DNA of 64,000 nucleotides from JAXHMB01 sp034521755. GTDB lineage: Bacteria; Bacteroidota; Rhodothermia; Balneolales; Balneolaceae. Positions 1 through 8,656 of this stretch are shown piece by piece; position 1 is the first letter of the stretch; every line of letters begins with the position of its first letter. The position numbers and the translations under genes were made by a program. Under the pieces are notes generated by a model, which was not told the origin of the DNA, ran no database searches, and saw nothing but the letters and a program-made list of their open reading frames with translations. The stretch spans positions 744,001 to 808,000 of the forward strand of contig JAXHMB010000004.1 in the NCBI GenBank assembly GCA_034521755.1. Reading direction: 5' to 3'.

Positions 1-600
1 ACTCAGGAGCGGACTGATACCACCCGGGTTTTTGGCGGGACGGGTCTGGGGCTGACGATCAGTCAAAACCTTATTCATTTGCAGGGGGGCGATATCTCTG
101 TAGAAAGTGAAAAGGGAAAGGGGAGTACCTTTACTGTTCATTTGTCTTTTGAAATTGGTGATGAAGAAAAAATTGATAAACTCAATTCTTTTCAGCGGAA
201 TAAAGAAAATCTGGAAGGCGTACGGGTGCTAGTTGCCGAAGACAATGCTATAAATCAAAAAGTTATGGAACGGTTTCTGCAAAAGTGGAATATGGAAATT
301 GTTTTAGCCGCCAATGGTGCAGAGGCTGTTAAAGAAATGGAAAAAGATAACTTCCACGTGGTACTCATGGATTTACAAATGCCTAAAATGGATGGTTACC
401 AGGCTTCTCAGGCAATACGTCGGCTAGACGATTTTAGAAAAAGAAATGTCCCTATTATTGCCCTTACAGCTGCAGCTCTTAAAGAGGTAAAAGAAAATGT
501 GTTTGCTTCAGGTATGAATGATTTTATTACCAAGCCTTTTAACCCTGAAGAGCTGCGCAGCAAACTAGAGCACTTTATTGTAAAGCAATCTAAAATCTAA
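1..600 (+). CDS. Hybrid sensor histidine kinase/response regulator, 3' part only
   Basis: The frame is open from base 1, so the gene begins before the window; about 199 residues are visible. The first residues carry the glycine box FGGTGLGLTI of a HATPase_c ATP-binding domain. A linker leads to a receiver domain from about residue 74: acidic pair in VAEDN, phospho-acceptor Asp in LMDLQMPKMDG, the switch Thr in ALTA and the conserved Lys in TKPF. This order (kinase then receiver) is that of a hybrid two-component kinase in which the kinase passes phosphate to its own receiver. Input domains and membrane segments are outside the window, so the stimulus is unknown. No output domain follows the receiver. 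Confidence 0.93.
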   Translation, partial: TQERTDTTRVFGGTGLGLTISQNLIHLQGGDISVESEKGKGSTFTVHLSFEIGDEEKIDKLNSFQRNKENLEGVRVLVAEDNAINQKVMERFLQKWNMEIVLAANGAEAVKEMEKDNFHVVLMDLQMPKMDGYQASQAIRRLDDFRKRNVPIIALTAAALKEVKENVFASGMNDFITKPFNPEELRSKLEHFIVKQSKI

Positions 601-626
601 TACTTAAAAACTTTAGTAATTAAAAA

Positions 627-652
627 AGCACTACCACATATGTGATAGTGCT
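627..652 (-). terminator. Rho-independent terminator of the cold-shock gene
   Basis: Arms AGCACTA and TAGTGCT enclose a nearly self-complementary CACATATGTG core, giving one long stem. Read on the minus strand the hairpin is followed by six T residues (complement of the A run at 622-627), so it terminates transcription from the cold-shock gene. On the plus strand no T run follows, so it is a poor terminator for the kinase gene. Confidence 0.75.
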
Positions 653-676
653 CGAAAAAAAGTTAAGAAAAAGCGA

Positions 677-886
677 TTAGATTGGAATAACTTCCTGTGC
701 TTGAAGACCTTTTTCGCCTTCTGCAACAGTAAACTCTACTTTTTGTCCTTCTTCAAGTTTTTTGTATCCCTCCATCGCTACTTCGCTATAGTGAACGAAA
801 ATATCTTCGCCCTCTTCGCGTGTAATGAATCCGTAACCTTTACCGTTATGGAACCATTTAACGGTTCCTACTTCTCTATCTGCCAT
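677..886 (-). CDS. Cold-shock domain protein (CspA family)
   Basis: The 69-residue protein is a single cold-shock OB fold of normal length. RNP1 is seen as KGYGFITR and RNP2 as DIFVHYS, with the usual aromatic residues; the protein starts with a VGTVKWF strand. It should bind single-stranded RNA/DNA and act as an RNA chaperone in the cytoplasm. It is a one-gene unit: a strong terminator follows it, and about 275 bases without a gene precede it, room for the long structured leader usual for csp mRNAs, though I recognise no defined element there. Family assignment is secure; which paralogue cannot be told. Confidence 0.95.
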   Translation of the reverse strand: MADREVGTVKWFHNGKGYGFITREEGEDIFVHYSEVAMEGYKKLEEGQKVEFTVAEGEKGLQAQEVIPI

Positions 887-1161
887 GCTAATATCTCCAA
901 AAAATTTTACTTCGTGTGCTACTTAAAATGTCCAAAAAGCTTATTTAAGTTAAATAAAGACTGATTGAACAACTAAGTATAGGATATTTTTTGGTGAATG
1001 CCTACTTTTTTTGGAAGTGCAAAATAATATTACCCTCTCGACAAAGACAGAGCATGAATATTCAAGGTAAGTTGCATAGCAATAAAGTAAGAGATAAAAA
1101 AACTGCCCATAAGTGGGCTACCATTGTCTTTTTCTTCTAATTATGATTAATTTAAAAGGAG

Positions 1162-2403
1162 ATGACTAAGACAATTTGGGTTCGGCTATTACTCTTACTG
1201 CTTGCAGTTGGCTTGGCTGCGTGTGAAGGAATTAATTATAACTTAAATTCCTATCAGGTTCGTGTTGGTATCAATCCAGGTGAAGCAGGATTTGTAACCC
1301 CTTCCCAAGATACTATAGTTAACGAAGGAATAGAGATTACCTTACAAGCTCAGAGCAATGAGGGCTATGTGTTTGACAGTTGGAGCGGTGACATTGAACG
1401 TGATGAAAATCCAGCTACTATTCTAGTGTATGAAAACTATGATATTATAGCCAACTATGTGAAGAAAGAGTATGAGTTAGGCATTCAGAAAAATGGCAAA
1501 GGAGAAATTCTGGAACGGCTGGTAAGTGCAAAGACCTATGAACATGGCAGTATAGTTGAACTAACAGCAAATCCCGGCACGGGTTACGAATTTGTAGAAT
1601 GGACCGGAGATATCAGTTCATCAGAGAATCCAGCAACTATAGAGATGGATGAGCCTAAGAATGTTACCGCCACTTTCCGGGTGAAGCCAACCTCTGCGGT
1701 ACTTGATGTAGATATTGACTGGCAAACTTTTAATAGCTTAGGTGGTGGAAATGAACCTACAATCAGTGATTCAATCACACATTTTGGTCTTCATTTTGCA
1801 TATGATGAAACACCATCAGCAAACGTAAAAAAATCAGTTTTAAAGACAGATTCCGATTCAAGTGATGTGCTCACTGTAGAAACACAAGCCGGGGGTTCCG
1901 GTCGGCTTTTGGCAACGGCAGTACGTACGGAAAATAACAGTGATAAAGCGTTTTTCTTTGGAGTAAAAGAGAATGTTAATGTTGCGTTGGGCAACCAGTA
2001 CAACTGGACGGTCGATGATTTTACCTGGAGAAAAGCTACCTGGCGAATTGAAAATGATAGCTTGGCTTTGGTGTATGAAGATGGTCAATTTGTAAGAGAT
2101 CGAACCATCCAGACATTTGAATTGCTGTTACTATTAAATTCTCCATTTAATACTTCCCAGAATCCTAATATTTTAGATCTCTTTGTTGTGGTGTCAGAAA
2201 ATGATCCTGATACAAGGTCTGAAAAGGGTACATATACGAATGGGTTTAGGGAATGGTTCATTGAAGCTGAAAATGAAATGTATCCGAAGCCTGATACCAC
2301 ATCCCATTTCTTTTTCCCTTACTTGAGCGGAGATGAATTTAATCTGCCTGCAGAGCGCTACCTGATAAAGGAGAAGGGGAGCTTTCGGGTAGTGTGGCAA
2401 TAG
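1162..2403 (+). CDS. Lipoprotein with two divergent InlB/Listeria-Bacteroides-type repeats
   Basis: The 413-residue product starts with a basic-hydrophobic signal peptide ending in lipobox LAAC (Cys21), so it is an exported lipoprotein. Two tandem repeats of about 70 residues follow (about 30-100 and 105-170), each ending in a pattern like GY.F..W.GD....NPAT....Y/DEP..I.A.F, which I recognise as the divergent InlB B-repeat type. The rest, about 240 residues, has no recognised domain; it is rich in Asp/Asn and beta-strand-like and could be a carbohydrate- or surface-binding fold. AAGGAG sits directly against the ATG, which is close for a ribosome site. It stands alone between genes on the opposite strand. 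Function unknown. Confidence 0.85.
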   Translation: MTKTIWVRLLLLLLAVGLAACEGINYNLNSYQVRVGINPGEAGFVTPSQDTIVNEGIEITLQAQSNEGYVFDSWSGDIERDENPATILVYENYDIIANYVKKEYELGIQKNGKGEILERLVSAKTYEHGSIVELTANPGTGYEFVEWTGDISSSENPATIEMDEPKNVTATFRVKPTSAVLDVDIDWQTFNSLGGGNEPTISDSITHFGLHFAYDETPSANVKKSVLKTDSDSSDVLTVETQAGGSGRLLATAVRTENNSDKAFFFGVKENVNVALGNQYNWTVDDFTWRKATWRIENDSLALVYEDGQFVRDRTIQTFELLLLLNSPFNTSQNPNILDLFVVVSENDPDTRSEKGTYTNGFREWFIEAENEMYPKPDTTSHFFFPYLSGDEFNLPAERYLIKEKGSFRVVWQ

Positions 2404-2411
2404 AGCTATAT

Positions 2412-3567
2412 CTACAATTTAGGTTGTAGCAGCAGCAGGCTTAGCAAAGCATTTCGCTCTAATGTTTCCTTTAAAAAGATTTTTTCATGATAGGCATGAG
2501 CACCTTCTCCAACAGCTCCAAGACCATCAATTGTAGGTGAATATTGGTTTGTTATATTGCCGTCAGAAGCCCCGCCCGAAGTACCTTCTTGCAGATCTAA
2601 GCCTAATTCTTGTCCAAGCTTTTTGGTAATTTCCCAAAGCTTTTGATTGGCTTCATTTTTTTCCAGGGGTCGTCGCCTAATTCCACCGGTAACATCAAGA
2701 GCTATACCTTTAATTTCTGGTTTCAAATTATAGATCTCTTTGGTAATCCTTTCACCTTCTTCTATAGTAGGAACTCGAACGTCTATTACCGCTTTACTTT
2801 TCGCGGCAATTACATTAGACCGTTCTCCTCCTTGAATAGTACCTACATTTACAGAAATACCCTTTTGGGCATCGTTTAGCTCAAAAAGCTGCTGGACAAT
2901 GTGTGATAATCCAAGGATAGCGCTTACGCCTTCTTCAGGTGTCAGGCCTGCATGGGAGGGCTTGCCCTTAATGGTAATTTCAAATTCACCGATCCCCTTT
3001 CTGCGTGTTTTTATCTTTCCTTCATTGCCAAGAGAAGGCTCAAGTATATAGGTGCGATTGGCTTTTTGAGCATGTTTTACTATTAGGTCTTCCGATTCTT
3101 TACTCCCAATTTCTTCGTCACTGTTTATTAGAAAAACGGATTGCAGGGAGGTCTCCTGCTGGGTTTTTGCGAGAGCTTTTAGAGCAAAAATCATCATACA
3201 TATACCTGCCTTCATATCATAAACACCCGGACCAAAAATGGAATTACCTTCAATCTTAAAGGGCATTTCTTCCAATGTGCCTTTATCCCATACAGTGTCG
3301 CAATGCCCAATGATGAGTTGATAGGATTTGTCGGGATCGAAGTTTTCTGGTGTGCACAAAAGTTGTCCGGCAGTATTTTGCCCCCTCTAAGTGATTAACT
3401 GTGAAGCCTAGTTCATTAAACTTTTTGCTTAAAATGGTAAGGAGCCTATTAAAACTAGATGGGTCTTGAGAAGGGGTTTCTTCTTCAACAAGTTGCTGCA
3501 GTAATTGTAGGAATTCTTTCTTTGATTTATCCAGATATTCAAGAAGTTCTTTTCCTCGTTTTGTCAT
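2412..3567 (-). pseudogene. M20-family metallopeptidase (carboxypeptidase G2-like), split by a frameshift
   Basis: Two overlapping frames together make one M20 peptidase of about 384 residues, normal length. The upstream frame (from ATG 3567) gives the N-terminal helix region to about residue 62 (VNHLEG). The downstream frame continues QNTAGQLL, then the metal-site motifs IGHCDTVW, GVYDMKAG and the catalytic pair in SDEEIGS, plus the lid domain (KPSHAG) and C-terminal region. Removing one G from the five-base run (C5 at 3381-3385 on the plus strand) joins HLEG to QNTAG in one frame. As written the gene is broken. The intact enzyme would cleave C-terminal glutamate or similar from peptides or conjugates with two metal ions. 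It lies 8 bases after a flavin reductase-like gene on the same strand. Confidence 0.85.
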
Positions 3568-3575
3568 TGCAGGGA

Positions 3576-4166
3576 CTATCTCTTAAAATCTTTTGGAAAA
3601 GGAAATTTGTTACTTTCTTTTATAACGCTGAATCTATCAGGGTGCAGATAAGCCAATAATGGTGAATTATAAATTAGTTTATTTCCATCAGAGTCATCAC
3701 CGTCTTTTCTGATCATATCTTCACTTACATAGGCTGTAAGTACTTTGCCAACGATAATCTCCCATTCGCCAAACTTTCCCATCATTTCTGATAGCTTGCA
3801 TTCCAGCTGAAAATATGAGTCTTCTAAAAACTGCCCTTCAATTTCTTGGGCTTCAACGGTTGGCAATGTTTCAACAATTGGTTTTGTAGCATCTTCTTCA
3901 CGAGCTGATGCGGCCAAGCTGGAAAGAACGATTTGGCTGGACCTTGGATAGCTTACAGTAAAAACCTTTTCGCGTTCTATATTTTTGTAGGTGCTTTTAC
4001 GTGGAGTTCCCATAAACGCAAAGTAATTATTAAAGCCAAGGGGCATTGCCATGTGCTTAGGGGCAAGATTATAGTCTCCATTTTCTTCTTTGCTGCCAAT
4101 AATAATTAAGGAATGAACGGTATAACACCGGCTCCAAAGATTTTCATCAATATCAATTTTGATCAT
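3576..4166 (-). CDS. Flavin reductase-like domain protein (flavoredoxin type)
   Basis: The 196-residue protein fits the flavin reductase-like split barrel that binds FMN. Visible signs are an N-terminal beta-rich half with APKHMAMPLGFNNYFAFMGTPRKSTYKNI, a typical flavin-phosphate loop in this family (given here as key residues H38, G44, P56, S59), followed by FTVSYPR and a C-terminal pattern of strands ending LAYLHPDRF. It may reduce free flavin or shuttle electrons with bound FMN; the substrate is not deducible. It is followed after 8 bases by the M20 peptidase and preceded by the STAS gene, all on the minus strand, so the three may be cotranscribed. Confidence 0.8.
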   Translation of the reverse strand: MIKIDIDENLWSRCYTVHSLIIIGSKEENGDYNLAPKHMAMPLGFNNYFAFMGTPRKSTYKNIEREKVFTVSYPRSSQIVLSSLAASAREEDATKPIVETLPTVEAQEIEGQFLEDSYFQLECKLSEMMGKFGEWEIIVGKVLTAYVSEDMIRKDGDDSDGNKLIYNSPLLAYLHPDRFSVIKESNKFPFPKDFKR

Positions 4167-4191
4167 GATTCTACAATTTAGTTATCATCAT

Positions 4192-4491
4192 TTACTCCTT
4201 ACTTTTTATATAGTGAAGATTCCAATCTTCATCCAGCTCAAGGATAGTAATAATATTGAACAGGATTTCTGGCGGATTTTGCAGCATTAGCTTATTTCCT
4301 GCCTTTTGCCATTTATACATAAATATAACAGCTTCACTGTCAAGAATATGGCAATTGGTGAAATCCATATGAATAGTATCGATTTCTGAGCTTATTCGAC
4401 TTTCAATTACCTCTTTAATATGAAGATTAAATGATTTGCTTAAAGCAATCTCCAGGGCAGTATTATTTTTATGTATTTTTGTGGTATTCAT
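4192..4491 (-). CDS. STAS-domain protein (anti-anti-sigma-like)
   Basis: I chose the ATG at 4491 (MNTTKIHKNN), giving 99 residues; an upstream Met at 4539 would add a lysine-rich tail read through the preceding gene. The core matches the STAS layout: strand with DTIHMDFTNCHILDSEAV, where DS-S/A is the usual phospho-site region, followed by helix and LMLQNPPEIL. The expected phosphorylated Ser would be in ILDSEAV. The start overlaps the end of the ATPase-acetyltransferase gene by 23 bases, so the two are translationally coupled. STAS proteins commonly bind RsbW-type kinases, and the neighbour has such a domain, so a partner-switch pair is likely. Confidence 0.65.
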   Translation of the reverse strand: MNTTKIHKNNTALEIALSKSFNLHIKEVIESRISSEIDTIHMDFTNCHILDSEAVIFMYKWQKAGNKLMLQNPPEILFNIITILELDEDWNLHYIKSKE

Positions 4492-5953
4492 TACCAATTT
4501 CTTTTTTAACTTTTTTGCCAAATTCTGAAAAAGCCTCAATTAAATTTAAATCCATAGGAATCATTAGCTTTTGTAATCTAAGAAAATCATTCTCCTGATG
4601 GAATAATGGTGCTAATCCACTGTAAATAAACCCCATTTTTTCTACAACTTTAAACTGTTGAGGCGTGGAAGGGTTTTCCAATGGGAGATCAAGATAGATT
4701 ACATTTAGATTTTCCTGTTCGTCCAGGCTCTTAAGCATTTCAGCAAGGACAGAATAAAAATCAGAGCCATACTTTTTTATCACTATCAATGCCTTTAAAT
4801 CATCAAAATTTATTTCAAGTTCAATGTCTGATTTTTTTGCAAGCTTTACAGATTTAGGGTCTTTGGGTTTAACTTGAATGTCTAACTCCTTATAGGTCTC
4901 AAGTAAAAGCTTTTTATATTTACTGGGTAGATAAACTGTCTTTTCTTTTGTAGGTCCAATAGGAAGAAAATCGATGACAACAGAAATAGGTTGCGGGTAT
5001 TCCTCATTAAAGCCTTTATATTTTATATTCTTGCTATCTGCAAGCATTAAGGCGGTAGTCTTAAATCCGTATTTATGATTCACTTTTTGACTTACTGGGT
5101 GTAGGGTAACAGCTTTTCCAAAAATGCCGGCAAGCTTATTAGATTTGGCTATTTCTATGAGATGTTCCATCATTTTACTCATGATGCCGCGTTTTCTGTA
5201 GTTGGGAGAAACTACAGCTTCTCCAACTTCTCCTATGTTGGAATCTGTTTTTTTTAGTATTGCGAAATACCCGGCAGCTTTCCCTTTAGGACTTCTGCAA
5301 ATGATCCCTAACTTTTCTTTGCCAACTAGTGTTTGTTCAATCTTTTTAGGGAAATACAAATCTTCTTTGGAATAAGTGTATCCATAAGTACGGTAAATGA
5401 GTTTGGCTATATCCTCAGCGTCGGAAGGAGTTACTTGTTTGTAAGTAAACTCTTTCTCAGGAATCGCCTTTTTAAGGTCTGCAGGTTTTGGCTCATTTGG
5501 TTTTTCTTTTCTTGATTGTTCAATAAGCTCATCTATATCATGGATTACTTTTTCTTTAGAAAGGTGAAATTCCTTGCCTTCTTTTCCTTTATTAATAAAG
5601 AGGAAGTTGTCGCAAAAGCGTCTGATAAGTCTTAATCCGGCTCCCTCAAAATCCCCATCAGAAACGGCCATTTCAGGGTTATAGCGATGCCTGTCCGGAT
5701 CAAAAGGTTCACCAACTTCCTGGACAATTATTTCTACATTTCTGAGCTTGTCTTTGTATTCAATTTCAAATTGGGCCTGACTCTTGTTTGGATAAGCAAA
5801 AAGGATGATATCAGTTACAAGTTCACTAACTGCAACCGTAAAATGAGTAGCTTGCTTTTCTGTCAACCCGTTGCTTAAACTCCAGCTGTATGTAAAGTCA
5901 CAGAGGGGGCCTAATATTTTTACATCAGTTGATATGGAAAGCTTGACGTCCAT
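4469..5953 (-). CDS. Fusion of anti-sigma-factor-type ATPase domain and GNAT acetyltransferase
   Basis: The 494-residue protein has two recognisable parts. Residues about 1-135 form an RsbW/HATPase_c_2 domain: N-box region TVAVSELVTDIILFA, then GEPFDPDRH and the glycine box GDFEGAGLRLIRRF. Residues about 165-320 form a GNAT fold with an acetyl-CoA loop in VVSPNYRKRGIMSKMM and a C-terminal HPVSQKVNHKYGF strand-helix. The last 170 residues are weaker and may be a second, degenerate GNAT-like unit ending near VVEKMGFIYSGL. The ATPase part would phosphorylate or sequester a partner such as the STAS protein encoded next; the acetyltransferase target is unknown. No DNA-binding domain or sigma factor lies nearby. 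Confidence 0.8.
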   Translation of the reverse strand: MDVKLSISTDVKILGPLCDFTYSWSLSNGLTEKQATHFTVAVSELVTDIILFAYPNKSQAQFEIEYKDKLRNVEIIVQEVGEPFDPDRHRYNPEMAVSDGDFEGAGLRLIRRFCDNFLFINKGKEGKEFHLSKEKVIHDIDELIEQSRKEKPNEPKPADLKKAIPEKEFTYKQVTPSDAEDIAKLIYRTYGYTYSKEDLYFPKKIEQTLVGKEKLGIICRSPKGKAAGYFAILKKTDSNIGEVGEAVVSPNYRKRGIMSKMMEHLIEIAKSNKLAGIFGKAVTLHPVSQKVNHKYGFKTTALMLADSKNIKYKGFNEEYPQPISVVIDFLPIGPTKEKTVYLPSKYKKLLLETYKELDIQVKPKDPKSVKLAKKSDIELEINFDDLKALIVIKKYGSDFYSVLAEMLKSLDEQENLNVIYLDLPLENPSTPQQFKVVEKMGFIYSGLAPLFHQENDFLRLQKLMIPMDLNLIEAFSEFGKKVKKEIGNEYHKNT

Positions 5954-6025
5954 TTAGGTTATATTTAGGCAACTTAGTTATAGTGCAAAAACAATGTAGC
6001 CACCTTTCTTTGAAAGAATCTTTAT

Positions 6026-6682
6026 TTAATATACACTTTGCACAGAGAAAATACCTCTGTAGATAAGATAGCACCCGAATAATATGGCTAGTACAGGTAT
6101 TACTTTTTGTATTTTTCTACGCATAGATAAAGTAATGAAGCCCGGGGCAATGGACATTAGAAACATTGCCGGGAAAGTACCAATACCAAAAAGGGTCATA
6201 TAAAGGGCACCATTCAATGCTGATCCAGTTGTAGCAGACCCAGCTAAGCCCACATATACAAACCCACAAGGCAGAAAACCGTTTAGCAGACCTATCGTCA
6301 ACAAGCTGCCCATTCCACTTTTTTTAAACTGTTCACTTATTGCCTTTTTGAGATATTGATACAGGGATTCGACTTTTAGTTTTTTTCTTATAGAACTAAG
6401 GTTGCTGTTCTTAATTAGAACTGCCAAAATTATAAGAATGCCGAGTAATATAGAAAGCATCTGCTGAAGACCGGTTACTACCGCTGAATAGCCAATAAGT
6501 CCAAGCACAGCACCCATAATTGTATAGGAAATAATTCTGCCTGCATTATATAAGCTTCGTCCAGCAATAAAGGAAAAACCGGAGTCCCTTTGCCCGGGCA
6601 ATGCAAGTGCAATTGGGCCACACATTCCAATGCAGTGAAAACTTCCCAGGAAACCGATTGCTAATGCAGTCCAAATTTCCAT
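6026..6682 (-). CDS. TauE/SafE-like (UreH/DsbD-type) membrane protein of the cbb3 cluster
   Basis: I start at ATG 6682 (MEIWTALAIGF); the longer frame would overlap ccoH. The 218-residue protein has about six membrane segments and paired motifs GFLGSFHCIGMCGPIALALPG and LNGFLPCGFVYVGLAGS, the Cys/His-rich signature of the sulfite exporter TauE/SafE-like family found at the end of bacteroidal cco operons. In that setting it is thought to move copper or reductant for oxidase assembly; here this is inferred from position, four bases after ccoH in the same operon. It is the last gene of the operon. Confidence 0.82.
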   Translation of the reverse strand: MEIWTALAIGFLGSFHCIGMCGPIALALPGQRDSGFSFIAGRSLYNAGRIISYTIMGAVLGLIGYSAVVTGLQQMLSILLGILIILAVLIKNSNLSSIRKKLKVESLYQYLKKAISEQFKKSGMGSLLTIGLLNGFLPCGFVYVGLAGSATTGSALNGALYMTLFGIGTFPAMFLMSIAPGFITLSMRRKIQKVIPVLAILFGCYLIYRGIFSVQSVY

Positions 6683-6686
6683 AATA

Positions 6687-7154
6687 CTATATAAAAATAC
6701 TCTTTTCTTTGTAATACTCTTTTGCATCGGAACTCCAAGTAATTTTGACAAGCCACTTTCCTTTTGCAAGGCCTTTGGTACTTACCCGGTGAATGAAATT
6801 TTCGTCCAAGTCAAGGGCAAGGATTTTGTCAAGTCCAGGGTTGTTGGGGCGATACAATTCTATTTTTCCAGTTACTTTAGCCTTAGAAAAAGAAGAAGGG
6901 AATTGAACAGATATGATTGATTCCTCTTTTAGAAATTCAATTACTATGGGATCTTGTAGAGCTCCTGTTTGTTCTACTCTATTTATATGATCTTGATAAT
7001 TCTCTGCTTTTTCATAGTGGTTATCTGTAACCATGTAATAGTCAAGGCTAACAATATATGCTACAATGCCAAGGGTGGTACAGATAAAAAGTATAATAGC
7101 CACAGTTAGGCCTTTTCCCCAATCGAACATGCTGCTTTTTTCTTCCTTATTCAT
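6687..7154 (-). CDS. ccoH: FixH/CcoH-family cbb3 oxidase assembly protein
   Basis: The 155-residue protein has one N-terminal membrane segment (about 12-34, KGLTVAIILFICTTLGIVAY) preceded by a short cytoplasmic tail, then the FixH pattern DYYMVTDNHYEKAENYQ and a beta-rich extracytoplasmic domain with LYRPNNPGLD and KGKWLVKITW. CcoH is needed for stable assembly of the cbb3 oxidase and associates with CcoN. Its start overlaps the end of ccoG by 8 bases, and it is followed after 4 bases by the TauE-like gene, consistent with tight cotranscription. Confidence 0.9.
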   Translation of the reverse strand: MNKEEKSSMFDWGKGLTVAIILFICTTLGIVAYIVSLDYYMVTDNHYEKAENYQDHINRVEQTGALQDPIVIEFLKEESIISVQFPSSFSKAKVTGKIELYRPNNPGLDKILALDLDENFIHRVSTKGLAKGKWLVKITWSSDAKEYYKEKSIFI

Positions 7155-8619
7155 TGCTTTGGTCTTTAGTTTCTTCCGGCCCTATAAAACCTGAAGTTAT
7201 AGTTTCTACACGTTCACCGTTGGAGTATACGTCAAATACGAGCTCAGTTTTTAAGCCATTAAGTTCAGTTTGAGAAAGTTTAATTAAAAATCTTCCTTTT
7301 GCAGATCCCTGAGGAGGTACCGAGCTGAAGTCTCCAAGTGGGGTAAGTTCTCCTTCAGGGCTTCTAAGTTTTACTTCGTAGGGAAGGTTTTTAAATGTTT
7401 TGTTAATAACTCTAATCTCGTAAATATTACTGTACTGATTATTGGGCAAGGTTTGATAAAGAGTGCCCGGTTGACGCAGAATACTTGTTTCGGTATCAGG
7501 CCGCATACTCAATAGGGTAAAGAAGGTAATTAATAATACAAGCAAGATACTGCTATAGCCAGCTACGCGAGGAGTTAATATTTTTTTACTCTCTTCTTGA
7601 ATAGCATTTTCTGAGGAATATCTTATCAGTCCTCGAGGCTTGTTTATTTTGTCCATTACATCGTCGCAGGCATCTATACATGCTGTACAGTGCACACATT
7701 CCAGCTGTGTGCCATTTCGGATGTCTATACCCATAGGACATACACGAACACACTGATGACAGTCAATGCAATCTCCATAGTTTGCTGTAGGAGAAAGCCC
7801 AAGATCATCAAGGGTGGCCTTGCCTCCAATATCATCTCTCTTGGCAACTTTTTCTCTAGGTTCGCCCCGCTTGTAATCGTACATCACATTTATAGAATTG
7901 TTGTCCAACAACACCGATTGCATGCGTCCATAGGGGCAAATAAAATGACAAACCTGTTCACGCAGAAAAGCAAAAACTCCATAAAAGACGCCACTAAAAA
8001 TAGTGATGGCTGTCAGGCCGGCAAGATGCTGAGAAGGTGGATCTGTGATGATAGTAAACAGTTCATCCTTACCGATGATGTAAGCCAGGAATAGGTTGGA
8101 AATGATAAATGCCAAGCCGAAAAAGACGCTATGCTTTAGTGATTTCCGCCATATTTTATTCCAGTTCCATGGCGACTTATTAAGCCGGATTTGACCAGAG
8201 CGATCTCCTTCTATCCAATACTCAATTCTTCGAAAAACCATTTCGAGGAAAATGGTTTGCGGGCATGCCCACCCACACCACAGTCTGCCAAATACCGCTG
8301 TAAACAGCACAATAAAGATGATGATTGAAAGAGCTCCGAACACCAGGAGATGCAAATCTTGCGGCCAGAAAGCCATGCCAAAGATGACAAACTTACGCTC
8401 AAGAATATTAAGCATCAACAGGGGTTGCCCGTTGATAGTAATAAAAGGCCCTGAAAAGAAGAAAATGAGCAACAGGAAGGCTACGATATTCCTAGCTTTA
8501 TAATAGCGCCCGCTGGGTTTTTTGGGATAAATCCAGTTTCGCTTGCCTTCTTCATTAACGGTAGCCAGATGGTCCCGAAATGATTCTTTATCTATTCTGC
8601 GTTCGTTTTCGAGAGACAT
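7147..8619 (-). CDS. ccoG: Cytochrome oxidase accessory protein CcoG (RdxA/FixG)
   Basis: The 490-residue membrane iron-sulfur protein has about five membrane segments, the CGWACPQTIF motif after the second, the REQVCHFICPYGRMQS motif, and a ferredoxin-like insert with CIDCHQCVRVCPMGID and ECVHCTACIDACD that can hold two 4Fe-4S clusters. The C-terminal third is an Ig-like extracytoplasmic domain. The family reduces Cu(II) to Cu(I) for insertion into the cbb3 active site. The length is normal. It lies between ccoP and ccoH in the operon. Confidence 0.95.
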   Translation of the reverse strand: MSLENERRIDKESFRDHLATVNEEGKRNWIYPKKPSGRYYKARNIVAFLLLIFFFSGPFITINGQPLLMLNILERKFVIFGMAFWPQDLHLLVFGALSIIIFIVLFTAVFGRLWCGWACPQTIFLEMVFRRIEYWIEGDRSGQIRLNKSPWNWNKIWRKSLKHSVFFGLAFIISNLFLAYIIGKDELFTIITDPPSQHLAGLTAITIFSGVFYGVFAFLREQVCHFICPYGRMQSVLLDNNSINVMYDYKRGEPREKVAKRDDIGGKATLDDLGLSPTANYGDCIDCHQCVRVCPMGIDIRNGTQLECVHCTACIDACDDVMDKINKPRGLIRYSSENAIQEESKKILTPRVAGYSSILLVLLITFFTLLSMRPDTETSILRQPGTLYQTLPNNQYSNIYEIRVINKTFKNLPYEVKLRSPEGELTPLGDFSSVPPQGSAKGRFLIKLSQTELNGLKTELVFDVYSNGERVETITSGFIGPEETKDQSNE

Positions 8620-8656
8620 TGCTCATTAATATTTTAAAGTTAGATATAAAATTAAT

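Noticed and set aside
701..964. 87-codon frame over the cold-shock gene on the plus strand
   Set aside because: It is the antisense shadow of the cold-shock gene, with no ribosome site or protein-like pattern.
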